This document shows, piece after piece, positions 1-8,350 of a DNA stretch of 64,000 nucleotides. The notes beneath the pieces were generated by a model. That model was not told where the DNA came from, did no database searches, and was given only the letters and a program-made list of their open reading frames with translations. Every line of letters starts with the position of its first letter. Position 1 is the stretch's first letter. Source of the DNA: Candidatus Woesearchaeota archaeon CG10_big_fil_rev_8_21_14_0_10_37_12 (lineage in GTDB: Archaea; Nanobdellota; Nanobdellia; Woesearchaeales; ARS49); assembly GCA_002762795.1 (NCBI GenBank), contig PCYA01000007.1:28416-92415 (forward strand), read 5' to 3'. The position numbers and the translations under genes are program-made.

Positions 1-420
1 ATTTGCAGGAGGTTTAATCTCACCTGTCACAACATAAGGTTGAAACGCTGCAATATCTGCAATCGTAAAATCAACAGTAGGATTCCACCTCGCCACTACA
101 GGGTATCTTTTAATTGGAGTATAACCAAGCTTACTATGGATCTTTGCAAACTCCTTCCACGTTTCAATGTAATCAAGCTGTTTCTTTGCAGGAGACTTGC
201 CAATAAAATGAAAACCGCCAACACACATACTATCCCCACAAACATCTGCTTGTTTTACTGACCAGAAAAATCGATTGCAGTTAGAACAAGTATATCTGGC
301 AAAACCTTTTTCTTTTAATGTTTTAATAGGATAAAACTTTTCAGGATGCTTTCCTGCATCCTGCAATACACTTTGTTTTAACGGATCTTTTGCCATCTTA
401 AAGAGAGGAAGTTTGATCAT
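1..420 (-). CDS. alaS: Alanyl-tRNA synthetase, archaeal type, N-terminal part (partial)
   Basis: The minus-strand frame opens with ATG at 420 and runs off the left edge, giving 140 residues. They carry the features of the archaeal AlaRS N-terminus: a Cys-rich segment (RYTCSNCNRFFW, then CGDSMC), FIGKSP, the RYPVVARWNPTVDF block, FQP and PPAN. The enzyme charges tRNA-Ala with alanine in the cytoplasm. The catalytic core, editing domain and C-terminus lie outside the window. A double-hairpin repeat and a heptamer repeat fill the upstream intergenic space. The next gene on the same strand encodes a protein resembling the alanine exporter AlaE, which may be coincidence. Confidence 0.93.
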   Translation of the reverse strand, partial: MIKLPLFKMAKDPLKQSVLQDAGKHPEKFYPIKTLKEKGFARYTCSNCNRFFWSVKQADVCGDSMCVGGFHFIGKSPAKKQLDYIETWKEFAKIHSKLGYTPIKRYPVVARWNPTVDFTIADIAAFQPYVVTGEIKPPAN

Positions 421-451
421 CTGGCTTTATACTTTTCGGTGATGTCCTCTT

Positions 452-690
452 GTCAGGAATTGTCAAAAACCGCTCGTCATAAGCGAGCAACATGATGCGA
501 TAGCAGTATCCTTTACGTTATAGAACAAGCGGTTTTTGAGCATGCTCGGAATGCTACTCGCTCCAGTAAACCGCTTGTGTTGTATCATGAGTAGCATTCC
601 GACATGCCAAGAATAATTCATAGTGACAATTCCTGAACACAATCATAAACCCACATAAATAATTATGATTGTGTGGGTTTATGACGCTTT
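452..690. repeat. Double-hairpin repeat, family U, copy 1, with internal insertion
   Basis: The outer stem CAGGAATTGTCA (454-465) pairs perfectly with TGACAATTCCTG (624-635). A linker with AACAC follows, then a second stem, CATAAACCCACA (644-655) with TGTGGGTTTATG (672-683). About 140 nt between the arms of the first stem contain further inverted repeats (the AACCGCT/AGCGGTTT and GGAATGCTACTC/GAGTAGCATTCC pairs). A second, shorter copy lies at 39,171-39,250. This element fills most of the gap upstream of alaS; no gene is visible in 421-763. Confidence 0.75.
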
Positions 691-727
691 AAAACTCGCC
701 TATGGTTCTTAATTTTGAAAGCCAACG

Positions 728-760
728 AGAAGTAGGAAGTGATCAGTCAACAGTTTGCAG
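728..760. repeat. Heptamer (AGT) repeat locus
   Basis: The trinucleotide AGT occurs at 731, 738, 745 and 752, exactly seven nucleotides apart, in otherwise degenerate sequence. It lies just beyond the 3' end of the AlaE-like gene and belongs to a family found in many intergenic spaces of this window. Confidence 0.7.
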
Positions 761-763
761 AAA

Positions 764-1441
764 TTAATCTTTCCGCAATTCCACTTCAAGAGATTTGTAT
801 TGGTCTTGCGTTGGAATAGCACGCTCAGTAATAGGTGATGTTGTCTGCTCTTGCAGTTGTTGTGGATTATCAACCCCAGCATACATTAAACCCATCAAGC
901 CAACAGAACCTGCAACAAGAACTCCTGCAATTGCACGCTTGACACCAGATGTTTGACGCTTGACAAACCCAGGATAAGTTTTTCTTTGACAATCACCCAG
1001 CCCCATAAGATCATTGCCAACATCAATCGCATAACCAGAAATCAAACCAACAACAGTACCATACACTGCACTGCTTGCTACTGCCCATTTAAGAGTTTCA
1101 GGATTTGTTTCTCCTGCCCAGAATCGATATAATCCATATGCTACTGGCACACTAAACAAACCTCCATAAACAAAATCATGCGCGCCCTGAATAAATTCTG
1201 AAGATTTTTGCGTAATACCAAGCGATCTTTTTGATAAGTCTCTTCCTTTCACAAACAACCAATTAAGTCCCAAATAACTCCAGCCAGTTATACCTAATCT
1301 TGAGTCTATCGATTTTTCATCAGTCATCCCAACAACAAACAATTCATTTGCAGCAAATAATGGATTTACAACTGACAAACCTGCTGTTGTCTCTACAATA
1401 TGCTTTCTTGCACCATCAATAATACGCGATCTTAAACTCAT
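764..1441 (-). CDS. AlaE-like membrane protein (putative amino-acid exporter)
   Basis: This 225-residue protein has several hydrophobic segments. Its central part (about residues 35-150) resembles the L-alanine exporter AlaE of bacteria: an SRLGITGWSYLGLNWLFVKGRD-like first helix region, a helix with SVPVAYGLYRF, and a Gly-rich last helix ending ISGYAIDVGNDLMG. AlaE is about 150 residues; this protein has extra N- and C-terminal parts, including a third hydrophobic stretch near residue 180. A good Shine-Dalgarno (AAGGAG) precedes the ATG. The assignment rests on pattern resemblance only, and export of alanine is an inference. Its neighbour toward the left edge is alaS. Confidence 0.6.
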   Translation of the reverse strand: MSLRSRIIDGARKHIVETTAGLSVVNPLFAANELFVVGMTDEKSIDSRLGITGWSYLGLNWLFVKGRDLSKRSLGITQKSSEFIQGAHDFVYGGLFSVPVAYGLYRFWAGETNPETLKWAVASSAVYGTVVGLISGYAIDVGNDLMGLGDCQRKTYPGFVKRQTSGVKRAIAGVLVAGSVGLMGLMYAGVDNPQQLQEQTTSPITERAIPTQDQYKSLEVELRKD

Positions 1442-1501
1442 AATGTTTCTCCTTGCGAGAATATTATAAACCTTCTGAGAAAAAAATAAGAAAGAAAGTA
1501 A

Positions 1502-1675
1502 AGGGAACTTTGAAAAACTATTGAAATTGAGTCAAAGCACTAAAAAAGCCAAGCTTTTTGGTGCGCCGAAAATCACAATTTTCGAGCGTTCCCTAAGCCA
1601 ACTTTGAATACCGACGACAAAAAGCATAGGGCGTTCACGCCATTGACCAAAAAACTGATTAATTCAAAGTTGCCT
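1502..1675. repeat. Double-hairpin repeat, family P, copy 1, carrying a 51-bp module
   Basis: Stem 1 is AGGGAACTTTGA (1502-1513) with TCAAAG plus TTCCCT. The right arm is split between 1537 and 1589 by a 51-bp insertion (1538-1588). Stem 2 pairs AACTTTGAA with TTCAAAGTT and encloses the small hairpin GGCGTTCACGCC. Other copies lie at 36,179-36,300 (uninterrupted) and 41,002-41,231. It sits between the AlaE-like gene and a surface-protein gene. Confidence 0.8.
1538..1588. repeat. 51-bp double-hairpin module M inside a family P repeat
   Basis: The module begins CACTAAAAAA, forms a hairpin closing with TTTTTGGTG, then a second hairpin GAAAAT/ATTTTC, and ends AGCG. Removing these 51 bp restores a perfect 12-bp stem of the host repeat, so the insertion left no target duplication. 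Confidence 0.75.
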
Positions 1676-1698
1676 AAAAAAAAGTTAAAAAAAAGAAA

Positions 1699-2649
1699 TT
1701 AATTGTTCATTCTCGTAAAGCCGATAATAAGGCCAACAACAACAAGAAGTGCAACCAAGATTAACAAGATAACCTCTAATGCTCTTCTTACTGAATTCTT
1801 TGCTGCTGGTTCTTCAACTGACTGTTCAGTCATATTAGGCTGTTCCTGTACAACAACTACTGGCTCTGGAGCAGGCCTGCAATCTTCATTTTCAAGCACT
1901 GTGATCTGACCATTTGCAGAAGTTCTGTCATGACCTTCATTGTATGCAACATCAACTTTAACCTCATACACACCAGGATCAGCACATTTTGGCAAAGGCA
2001 AAAAGTGTTCAGCACCTTCGTCTTCTTCGCCAACTTCCACTTCTTCAACATACTGAGTATCTGACAAACCAAGTTCAGGCACACTTACTGTAATTCTAAT
2101 ATCATCTTCATCGCGTTGACCTCTATTTTCAACACGAACAGAAGCAAGTAAAGCTTCTCCTGCTCTTATTGCACTGCCTGGCTTTAGAACAACATCTTCA
2201 ATTGTTATCCAATGACGTTCAGTGTTAATCCGCAAGTCATAAGTAAATATTCTGTTCAAACTGTTTCTGTCAGAAATATCTACACGCAACTTATAAGAAT
2301 CAACATCAACATCCTTTGGAAGTGAAAGTTGCAATCTTCGTACGTATGTTATGCCTGCATCAAGATCAATAGGACCAATTGAATCTCTGATTGGACGAAC
2401 ATCATCAAACTCATAACCAGAAATAAATGCTGTGACAATAACATCATCAACATTTTCTGTGCTTTCAAGCTCAAGTCTAAGCTCAAAATTTTCATTTCGC
2501 TCAATATCCAAGGTATTGATACCAAATGGTTCAACATCAACGCCATCAATCTCTGCACTCTTAATAAACACCGGAATTGTAGCGTCTGAAGCAGCAGAAA
2601 CTGCGACTAAAGATACCAACAACAACATCATAACTGTAAATGCTTTCAT
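1699..2649 (-). CDS. Secreted, C-terminally membrane-anchored surface protein
   Basis: Starting at the internal ATG (2649), which follows a GGGGGGAAAG stretch, gives 316 residues. An N-terminal signal peptide (MKAFTVMMLLLVSLVAVSAA) is followed by a beta-rich ectodomain. That ectodomain has two Ig-like or CARDB-like stretches of the kind that opens with VEVEN/VRVENRG and ends in ITVLEN. A Pro/Glu-rich linker and one C-terminal transmembrane helix (about residues 290-312) with a short basic tail complete it. The architecture is that of an archaeal cell-surface protein or S-layer-associated factor. The longer frame to 2694 lacks a signal peptide at its start and is less likely. No enzymatic motif was recognised. 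Confidence 0.75.
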   Translation of the reverse strand: MKAFTVMMLLLVSLVAVSAASDATIPVFIKSAEIDGVDVEPFGINTLDIERNENFELRLELESTENVDDVIVTAFISGYEFDDVRPIRDSIGPIDLDAGITYVRRLQLSLPKDVDVDSYKLRVDISDRNSLNRIFTYDLRINTERHWITIEDVVLKPGSAIRAGEALLASVRVENRGQRDEDDIRITVSVPELGLSDTQYVEEVEVGEEDEGAEHFLPLPKCADPGVYEVKVDVAYNEGHDRTSANGQITVLENEDCRPAPEPVVVVQEQPNMTEQSVEEPAAKNSVRRALEVILLILVALLVVVGLIIGFTRMNN

Positions 2650-2778
2650 TACTTTCCCCCCATGGATCGTTACCACTTGCTGAACATAACACATATTTAA
2701 AGTTTTCTAATTTTGAGTATCGTAAAGTGATAAAGAACTTTAATGAGGGGAAAGTAGTCATTAAATTGGGACGAAATC

Positions 2779-2850
2779 AGTAAACAGTATTTATGTGCAG
2801 TAAACTGAAAAATAACTTCTGCTTACTGTTTACTTCTTACTGCCTACTTT
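2779..2850. repeat. Heptamer (AGT) repeat locus, both orientations
   Basis: AGT occurs at 2779 and 2786 on the plus strand. The reverse motif ACT occurs at 2825, 2832, 2839 and 2846, exactly 7 nt apart. The two arms could pair over a central spacer. The locus is in the divergent space between the surface-protein gene and infB. Confidence 0.7.
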
Positions 2851-2889
2851 TTCAGAACATTTATAATTAATCCATCATGCCACAACAAC

Positions 2890-4629
2890 ATGATCAGACA
2901 ACCCATAGTAGCAATGATGGGCCATGTGGATCATGGCAAAACAAGCTTACTAGATGCAATTAGAGGAACTGCTGTAGCAGCAAAAGAAAGCGGAGGAATT
3001 ACCCAAGCAATAGGAGCAAGCATCATCCCAAGCGAAACACTCAAACGTGTATGCGGCAAACTTATAGAGCACATAAAATTAACAATACCCGGTCTTCTCT
3101 TCATAGATACCCCTGGACACGCCGCATTTGTCAACCTACGAAAAAGAGGCGGCAATTTAGCAGACATTGCAATTGTAGTCATAGACATCAACGAAGGATT
3201 CAAACCACAAACAAAAGAAAGCATAGAGATATTAAAAAACTCAAAAACACCATTCATAATAGCAGCGAACAAAGTTGATCTACTAGGCGGATGGCAAACC
3301 AAAGGACAAGGATTCTTACAAGAATACGCACAACAAAACGAACGCGTTCAACAATTATTTGAAACAAAATTATACGAAATAGTAAATTTACTTTATGAAC
3401 AAGGCATACAAGCAGACAGATTTGACAGAGTAAGCGATTACACAAAACAAATAGCAATAGTACCTGTAAGCGCGAAAACAAGAGCAGGGATACCTGAGCT
3501 ATTAATGGTATTAACAGGATTAGCACAAAAATATCTCGAACAAAATTTGCGCGTAACAACAGGACCAGCAAAAGGAACAATTTTGGAAGTAAAAGAACAA
3601 AAAGGACTCGGAACAGTATTAGACGTAATAATCTATGACGGACAATTACACGTAAATGATAAAATAGCTGTTGCAACAATAGACAAAATCATTGAAACAA
3701 AAATAAAAGCACTCTTCCAACCATCAGAAAAAACAGAAATGCGAGAAAAAAACGCAAAATTCAAACCAGTCAAACAAGTAAGCGCTGCAACAGGAGTCAG
3801 AGTAGTAGCACCAGGAACAAGCGAAGCATTATCAGGAACACCAATTATTGCGCTTACACAAGACAATGAACAAGCAAAACAAGCGCTCAAACAAGAAATA
3901 GAAGAAATATTCATAGAAAATGACGAAGAAGGAGTCATAATCAAAGCAGACGCTCTAGGAAGCTTAGAAGCACTCACAACACTACTACGAGAAAAAGGAA
4001 TACCTGTACGCAAAAGTGGAATAGGGCCAATAACAAAAAAAGACATTTCTGATGCAGAAGCAACAAAAGAAAAATATCCGCTTTATGGAGTCATTCTTGC
4101 ATTTAACATACCAAAACCAGAGTTTCCCACAAGCACACACATCATTGTAAACGATGTTATTTACAAAATAATAGAAGATTACGAAACATGGAGAGATGCA
4201 CAACAACTCGCAACAGAAACCGTAGCGCTAAGCACACTAGTTAAACCATGCAAAATACAATTACTCAGAGGATATGTTTTCAGACAAAATAATCCCGCAA
4301 TCGCAGGCGTGGCAGTATTAGAAGGCACACTCACATCAAAAACACCACTTATGAAAAAAGACGGAACATATCTGACAACAGTAAAAGGCATACAAATAGA
4401 ACAAAAAAACGTAGACGAAGCAGAAAAAAACAAAACACCAGCATGCAGTTTCCCAGGAATAACAATGGGAAGACAGTTACAAGAAGGAGACATCTTATAC
4501 AGCGCCATATCAGAAGAACAATTCAGACAATACAAAGAATACAAACAACACCTAAACGAAGAACAAAAAAATCTACTTAAAGAGATTGCAGAAATAATGA
4601 GAAAAAACAACCCAATGTGGGGAGTATAA
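2890..4629 (+). CDS. infB: Translation initiation factor aIF5B
   Basis: This 579-residue GTPase promotes ribosomal subunit joining and initiator tRNA handling. The G1 motif GHVDHGKTS lies near residues 11-19, the G3 motif DTPGH near 71-75, and NKVD near 128. The Switch-1 region is ITQAIGASIIP. Domains II-IV follow, including the archaeal/eukaryotic C-terminal part with GYVFRQNNPAIAGV. Length is normal for archaeal aIF5B, which lacks the long eukaryotic N-terminus. A TATA-like TTATAATT at about 2861 is 28 nt upstream of the ATG, suggesting a nearly leaderless mRNA. It is followed by a small PUA-protein gene on the same strand. Confidence 0.97.
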   Translation: MIRQPIVAMMGHVDHGKTSLLDAIRGTAVAAKESGGITQAIGASIIPSETLKRVCGKLIEHIKLTIPGLLFIDTPGHAAFVNLRKRGGNLADIAIVVIDINEGFKPQTKESIEILKNSKTPFIIAANKVDLLGGWQTKGQGFLQEYAQQNERVQQLFETKLYEIVNLLYEQGIQADRFDRVSDYTKQIAIVPVSAKTRAGIPELLMVLTGLAQKYLEQNLRVTTGPAKGTILEVKEQKGLGTVLDVIIYDGQLHVNDKIAVATIDKIIETKIKALFQPSEKTEMREKNAKFKPVKQVSAATGVRVVAPGTSEALSGTPIIALTQDNEQAKQALKQEIEEIFIENDEEGVIIKADALGSLEALTTLLREKGIPVRKSGIGPITKKDISDAEATKEKYPLYGVILAFNIPKPEFPTSTHIIVNDVIYKIIEDYETWRDAQQLATETVALSTLVKPCKIQLLRGYVFRQNNPAIAGVAVLEGTLTSKTPLMKKDGTYLTTVKGIQIEQKNVDEAEKNKTPACSFPGITMGRQLQEGDILYSAISEEQFRQYKEYKQHLNEEQKNLLKEIAEIMRKNNPMWGV

Positions 4630-4660
4630 AAGTTCAGAGCAGAGAGTTAAGAGTATAGGC
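4623..4660. repeat. Heptamer (AGT) repeat locus
   Basis: AGT or near-AGT triplets occur at 4631, 4638 (AGC), 4645 and 4652 immediately after the infB stop codon, in 7-nt register. Confidence 0.55.
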
Positions 4661-4714
4661 AAGCAATTTACAGCGAAGTAATAGGTTTGAAGTACGAAAT
4701 TGAGGTAAAAAATA

Positions 4715-5179
4715 ATGAAAGATAAGTATTCATTCATGGCAAGCAAAGAAGTCAAACAATTCCTCAAATTAATTAATGATCAATATGGAATCCTTCCAAA
4801 ACAAATAAAAGAAAATGCACTCGTACTTGGCAAAGAAAAAATTTACTTGATAACAAGAAGCATTGATAACATATCACTTGAAAATTTACGAATAAACAGC
4901 ATTGGGCTATACATTGCAGAAGTCAAAGCAAACGAACAAATAAGACTGAGCATAGAAGGAAGCCAATTAATAGGACCAATTGCGACAAAGAACGTTTGTG
5001 AAGTGAATGAAGAACAAATGAAAGAATGGATTCAAGGAAAAGATATAGAAATGACAGGAGATTATTCAGGATTCGTTATCATCAAATACAAAACAGATCA
5101 TTTAGGATCAGGAAAATACAAAGACGGAATGATTTTTAATTACGTTCCTAAAGCGAGAAGGTTGGTGCAAGTGCATTAA
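4715..5179 (+). CDS. NIP7/Nop2-type PUA-domain RNA-binding protein
   Basis: This 154-residue protein ends in a PUA-like domain with the pattern SGFVIIKYKTDHLGSGKY followed by FNYVPKARRL, typical of archaeal NIP7-like proteins and of the PUA parts of rRNA/tRNA methyltransferases. The N-terminal half (about residues 1-85) is a mixed alpha/beta region with no visible catalytic motif. A Shine-Dalgarno GAGGT lies about 9 nt before the ATG. Following infB suggests a ribosome-biogenesis role, but a target RNA cannot be named. Confidence 0.7.
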   Translation: MKDKYSFMASKEVKQFLKLINDQYGILPKQIKENALVLGKEKIYLITRSIDNISLENLRINSIGLYIAEVKANEQIRLSIEGSQLIGPIATKNVCEVNEEQMKEWIQGKDIEMTGDYSGFVIIKYKTDHLGSGKYKDGMIFNYVPKARRLVQVH

Positions 5180-5264
5180 GCCAAGCATATTTCTATCTTT
5201 TTTTTCCAGTTAAGAGATCATGCGCTTTTTGAATAAGATATGCAATATTTTCTCCTGGATGCTC

Positions 5265-5690
5265 TTAAACTTTAAATTCTATTGAAACCTTGCCACGTGC
5301 ATAAATAGCGTTTACTGACATGTCCCGAATAGTTTTCAATTCAGGACATATTGCTGCATTTAAGTTCTTAATAGTAACAGACCAAGGTGTACAAAAAAGC
5401 TCAACATAGTCACGTGCTTCAGCGTCTGTCATGACTTTTCGATAATCTGGGTGAGATCCCATTGCTCCACGAGGAGAAATTCCACCACCTGAGCTAACCA
5501 ATCCTGCGCACGTTCCATCGGCAGAAACAAAATAAGGTATGAATAAATAAAAATTCGCACGAACGTTGCTTGCAGTTTCTGTGTGTACTTCATCTCTAGA
5601 AGAAATATTGCAAAAAATTCTTTCCAAATCACGCGGCACGCTTTCCACACGATCTAGCCATGCGCGCATTATTTCGTAATCGCTTCTCAT
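5265..5690 (-). CDS. Hypothetical protein
   Basis: This 141-residue soluble protein of unrecognised family has no signal peptide. It contains five cysteines and a Gly/Ser-rich central stretch (SSGGGISPRGAMGSHP). The frame is open over its full length, and codon use (T/G-rich on the minus strand) matches other minus-strand genes here. It is convergent with the PUA gene to its left and divergent from the Lrp regulator to its right, across a hairpin repeat. No function is proposed. Confidence 0.55.
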   Translation of the reverse strand: MRSDYEIMRAWLDRVESVPRDLERIFCNISSRDEVHTETASNVRANFYLFIPYFVSADGTCAGLVSSGGGISPRGAMGSHPDYRKVMTDAEARDYVELFCTPWSVTIKNLNAAICPELKTIRDMSVNAIYARGKVSIEFKV

Positions 5691-5732
5691 TTTTTACCCG
5701 CCACTCATAAAAAAGATTAATCGCTAAATAAA

Positions 5733-5853
5733 GAAAAACGCACTATTCCCCGACCTGAAGGTCGGGGTATTTTATCGTGCGTTTTTCTACTTGCAAAGTT
5801 CGCCCTAAAGGGCGGGGTATTAAACCCCAGTGCAAAGTCCGCGAACTTTGCAA
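5733..5853. repeat. Nested double-hairpin repeat, family R, copy 1 (complete)
   Basis: The outer arms GAAAAACGCAC (5733-5743) and GTGCGTTTTTC (5777-5787) enclose an inner perfect stem CCCCGACCT/AGGTCGGGG that ends in GGGGTAT. A CTAC linker leads to a second hairpin with arms TTGCAAAGTTCG (5791-5802) and CGAACTTTGCAA (5842-5853), again enclosing an inner stem (CGCCCT/AGGGCG) followed by GGGGTAT. Shorter copies lie at 18,060-18,143, 36,610-36,674 and 63,915-64,000. Confidence 0.8.
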
Positions 5854-5923
5854 TAAATATTTATCTGCAAAAGAACAAGCGAAATACGATACATTTAATA
5901 AAGAAAAGCACATATTGCGTTTT

Positions 5924-6448
5924 ATGCGCAAAAAAAATAACCAGTCCTATATCCCGCAATTCATTTACAAAGAACCATACAATTTCGATAACTACGACAA
6001 AAAACTACTCAAACAACTTGATATTGATTCCCGCCAACAACTATCAGAATTATCAAGAAAAATCGGACTTTCAAGAGACGCTATACGAAATCGCATTAAA
6101 AAACTCATCAAGAAAGATGTTATTTCAGCATTCAAACCAATCTACAACCCTCCTACCATGGGTTATCCAATTGTAAATTATGTCTTCATTTCAATCTCCA
6201 ATCCAAGTGAAGAAAAAGAAAAACAATTTCTTAAACACCTCCAAAACAATAAACACGTAACTTATGTTGCAAGCCTCATAGGCAAATGGGATTTCATCAT
6301 CGACATCATGGCAGAAAACCAAGGACACTTTGATATAATACTTAAAAAAATCAGACATCAATTTCATGAAATAATAAAGGATTATGAAGTATACGGTGTT
6401 TTACAAGAATACAAATACGAAGAACTCGGAAGACTAGTTTATGATTAA
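5924..6448 (+). CDS. Lrp/AsnC-family transcriptional regulator
   Basis: The 174-residue protein has an N-terminal winged helix-turn-helix (YDKKLLKQLDIDSRQQLSEL, then SRDAIRNRIKKL). A C-terminal RAM-like effector domain (about residues 85-170) follows. Lrp regulators form octamers and respond to amino acids. I chose ATG 5924 because TTTAATAAA lies 27 nt upstream, fitting a leaderless mRNA. The longer frame back to 5777 would encode the R repeat and is probably not translated. An Lrp regulator near amino-acid genes would fit, but its targets are not visible. Confidence 0.85.
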   Translation: MRKKNNQSYIPQFIYKEPYNFDNYDKKLLKQLDIDSRQQLSELSRKIGLSRDAIRNRIKKLIKKDVISAFKPIYNPPTMGYPIVNYVFISISNPSEEKEKQFLKHLQNNKHVTYVASLIGKWDFIIDIMAENQGHFDIILKKIRHQFHEIIKDYEVYGVLQEYKYEELGRLVYD

Positions 6449-6475
6449 ACAAGAAAATATGTCATTTACAATAAA

Positions 6476-6937
6476 TCATATTAACCAAATTTTATCACCA
6501 ACAAAATGCACAGTCTTTAACACTTTTCCAGAATCTTTTTCCCGCATTTCTTCAGCAGAGAATAATGCCTGCGCAACTGCCAATGGTTTATTGTGCGTTT
6601 CATCAACAACAACCACACACTCATTTTTTCGTATTCCCTCATCAAACATTGTAATTCCCGGGCGCATGACATCTGCACCATTTGCTACAAACTTCACAGC
6701 ACCCATATCAACAGTTACTTTTTTCAAAAAATTATCAGTTAATAAGAATTTTAGTGTTGGGACAAGCAGATCATTCACGTAGAAAAATAATGGTTGATCT
6801 TTAACAATTAATTTAACACTATTTTTCTCAATTAACATAACATTATCTTTTTTACCAAAAAAGGAAGCTCTGCCAAACTGACTCTCGATTTGCTGATTTA
6901 ATTCATCAATATCACGCTTGCTGAGTTGTTTTTTCAC
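6476..6937 (-). CDS. MCT-1/Tma20-like PUA-domain protein
   Basis: The 153-residue protein has an N-terminal pre-PUA part (about 1-75). A C-terminal PUA domain follows, with the characteristic VTVDMGAVKFVANGADVMRP stretch. Archaeal MCT-1-like proteins (also labelled DUF1947) are thought to bind RNA and act near translation initiation or tRNA modification. The gene converges on the Lrp regulator with 27 bp between stops. The full family signature is present with no sign of truncation. Confidence 0.8.
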   Translation of the reverse strand: MKKQLSKRDIDELNQQIESQFGRASFFGKKDNVMLIEKNSVKLIVKDQPLFFYVNDLLVPTLKFLLTDNFLKKVTVDMGAVKFVANGADVMRPGITMFDEGIRKNECVVVVDETHNKPLAVAQALFSAEEMREKDSGKVLKTVHFVGDKIWLI

Positions 6938-7001
6938 TTTACAGAACGAGTTCTTTATTCGCCTTTATACTTTTTGGTTATATGACTTACTTTGATTTAT
7001 T

Positions 7002-8291
7002 TCAGAAGTTTTTAAGCAAAGCTAACTGCTTTAGATGTTGACCTCTTGCACATCGAACCATTTCTGGCTTTAACCGATACGTATTATCTGCGTGCCCTGC
7101 AGTAACTAAACCCAAAACATTTTTTACTGTTGCAAGCGTGTCTTCTCGTTCTTGTAAATGCACTGACCTTTCAAGTTCTTCTGGACTTAACCTTATTGGC
7201 ACAACACTCGGAGCAGACATTGCTTCATTAAGCAAAATATGTGCAATGTTTCCATAAGTACTATTTCCCGCTCCATCAAGCCAAACATGATACGTTACTG
7301 CAACACCTGCCCCTGGTTGTATCGCTACCTCAACACCACTCACTCCACTTTTCATCGTAGTTGCTCTCACACCAGAAACATGCAAATTAACAACAGGTTG
7401 ATACCTATACATGCCTGCGACATTCAACGCATTCTCTGCTCTAACAACCGCATCAGGTTTGATTATACAATAATCAGGATTAAAAAAAGGTTGATCATCT
7501 TTCCAAGCTCGTAAACGCGCATCAAGATCCATACCACCTGCTGCTAAAACAAGATTTGATCGCCCCATCTCCACTGGCGTTGCAACAATTGAACACCCCC
7601 TAAAATACCTCTCAACTGCTTCAGTTACTTCTTCGTGCGTACCGAACCTTCCAGCAGCACCCAACCTATATGCAATAGCAAAATTATTGAACCCTGTAGC
7701 TCGTTCTGATTCAAAAATATCATCATCAACTTTCAAGCGAGGATTACCTGTTAACTTTCTCATAAATTCTAAGAATCCCTTCTCCTCATAAAACCCCGGG
7801 CCAAGCGGTTTAGAAGCTGATATTGTTCCTGCATTATTCACCAAATTATCTGCCCTTTGCACATTCAACGAAGGATCAAGAACACGATCATTATTAAAAT
7901 CACGATTTGTTTGCAAAATCCCTGCAATTACTTCAGGAAGCTCACCAAGACCCATGCAATGCGTTGCATTGTGATGCTTAATTGTAGACTGATAGCTCGG
8001 CCGTATAACTCTTGGATCTCCATTTCCAGAGGTCAGAACATTACCAAACAAATCCATAACAACTAAACAACGTTTTGTTGGATCAACTTTAGAAGGATCA
8101 ATTAATGCAGGAATATATGATGCTGTTGCACCATACGCCATATCCCACGCAACACGATCAATTAACTCTAATTTTTCATTAGTAATACCCATATCCGCAA
8201 GAGTCAAAGGGGCATTTGGACCACGACTCGAAATGAAACTTCCTTTTGTTTCTCGCAAATACATTACCGCTTCTGCTAATTTTTCTGCCAT
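7002..8291 (-). CDS. Glutaminase-like protein (serine-dependent, beta-lactamase fold)
   Basis: The 429-residue protein resembles glutaminases of the GlsA/YbaS class, which hydrolyse glutamine to glutamate and ammonia. Matching blocks are ATASYIPAL, the putative catalytic Ser-x-x-Lys (STIK, residues 102-105), DNLVNNAGTISA, SERATGFNNFAIAYRL, the YFRGCS block and LVLAAGGMDLDAR. The C-terminal ~170 residues extend beyond the usual ~310-residue enzyme and are unassigned. I chose ATG 8289-8291 over the longer frame because the extension has no domain character and covers the promoter. A TATA box at about 8320 lies between this gene and the divergent asparagine-synthetase-domain gene, so the two are probably co-regulated. 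Confidence 0.75.
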   Translation of the reverse strand: MAEKLAEAVMYLRETKGSFISSRGPNAPLTLADMGITNEKLELIDRVAWDMAYGATASYIPALIDPSKVDPTKRCLVVMDLFGNVLTSGNGDPRVIRPSYQSTIKHHNATHCMGLGELPEVIAGILQTNRDFNNDRVLDPSLNVQRADNLVNNAGTISASKPLGPGFYEEKGFLEFMRKLTGNPRLKVDDDIFESERATGFNNFAIAYRLGAAGRFGTHEEVTEAVERYFRGCSIVATPVEMGRSNLVLAAGGMDLDARLRAWKDDQPFFNPDYCIIKPDAVVRAENALNVAGMYRYQPVVNLHVSGVRATTMKSGVSGVEVAIQPGAGVAVTYHVWLDGAGNSTYGNIAHILLNEAMSAPSVVPIRLSPEELERSVHLQEREDTLATVKNVLGLVTAGHADNTYRLKPEMVRCARGQHLKQLALLKNF

Positions 8292-8319
8292 TTTTTCAGT
8301 TTTTAACACCAAGCAAATA

Positions 8320-8328
8320 ATATATAAA
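8320..8328. promoter_or_regulatory. TATA region between divergent glutaminase-like and Asn-synthetase-domain genes
   Basis: ATATATAAA lies about 27 nt before the plus-strand ATG (8351) and about 31 nt before the minus-strand ATG (8291). The 59-bp space holds no second good TATA box, so one near-palindromic box may serve both genes. Confidence 0.55.
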
Positions 8329-8350
8329 GCTACCTTTTTGATTTTCCAAC

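Noticed and set aside
40-261. A 73-codon plus-strand ORF at the left edge
   Set aside because: The minus strand here encodes the N-terminus of AlaRS with clear family motifs, so the plus frame is a shadow.
3051-4767. Several long ORFs on both strands within aIF5B
   Set aside because: They are shadows; aIF5B motifs are continuous over 579 codons.
5777-5923. N-terminal extension of the Lrp-type regulator
   Set aside because: It would translate the family R hairpin repeat, and a TATA box lies 27 nt before the internal ATG 5924.
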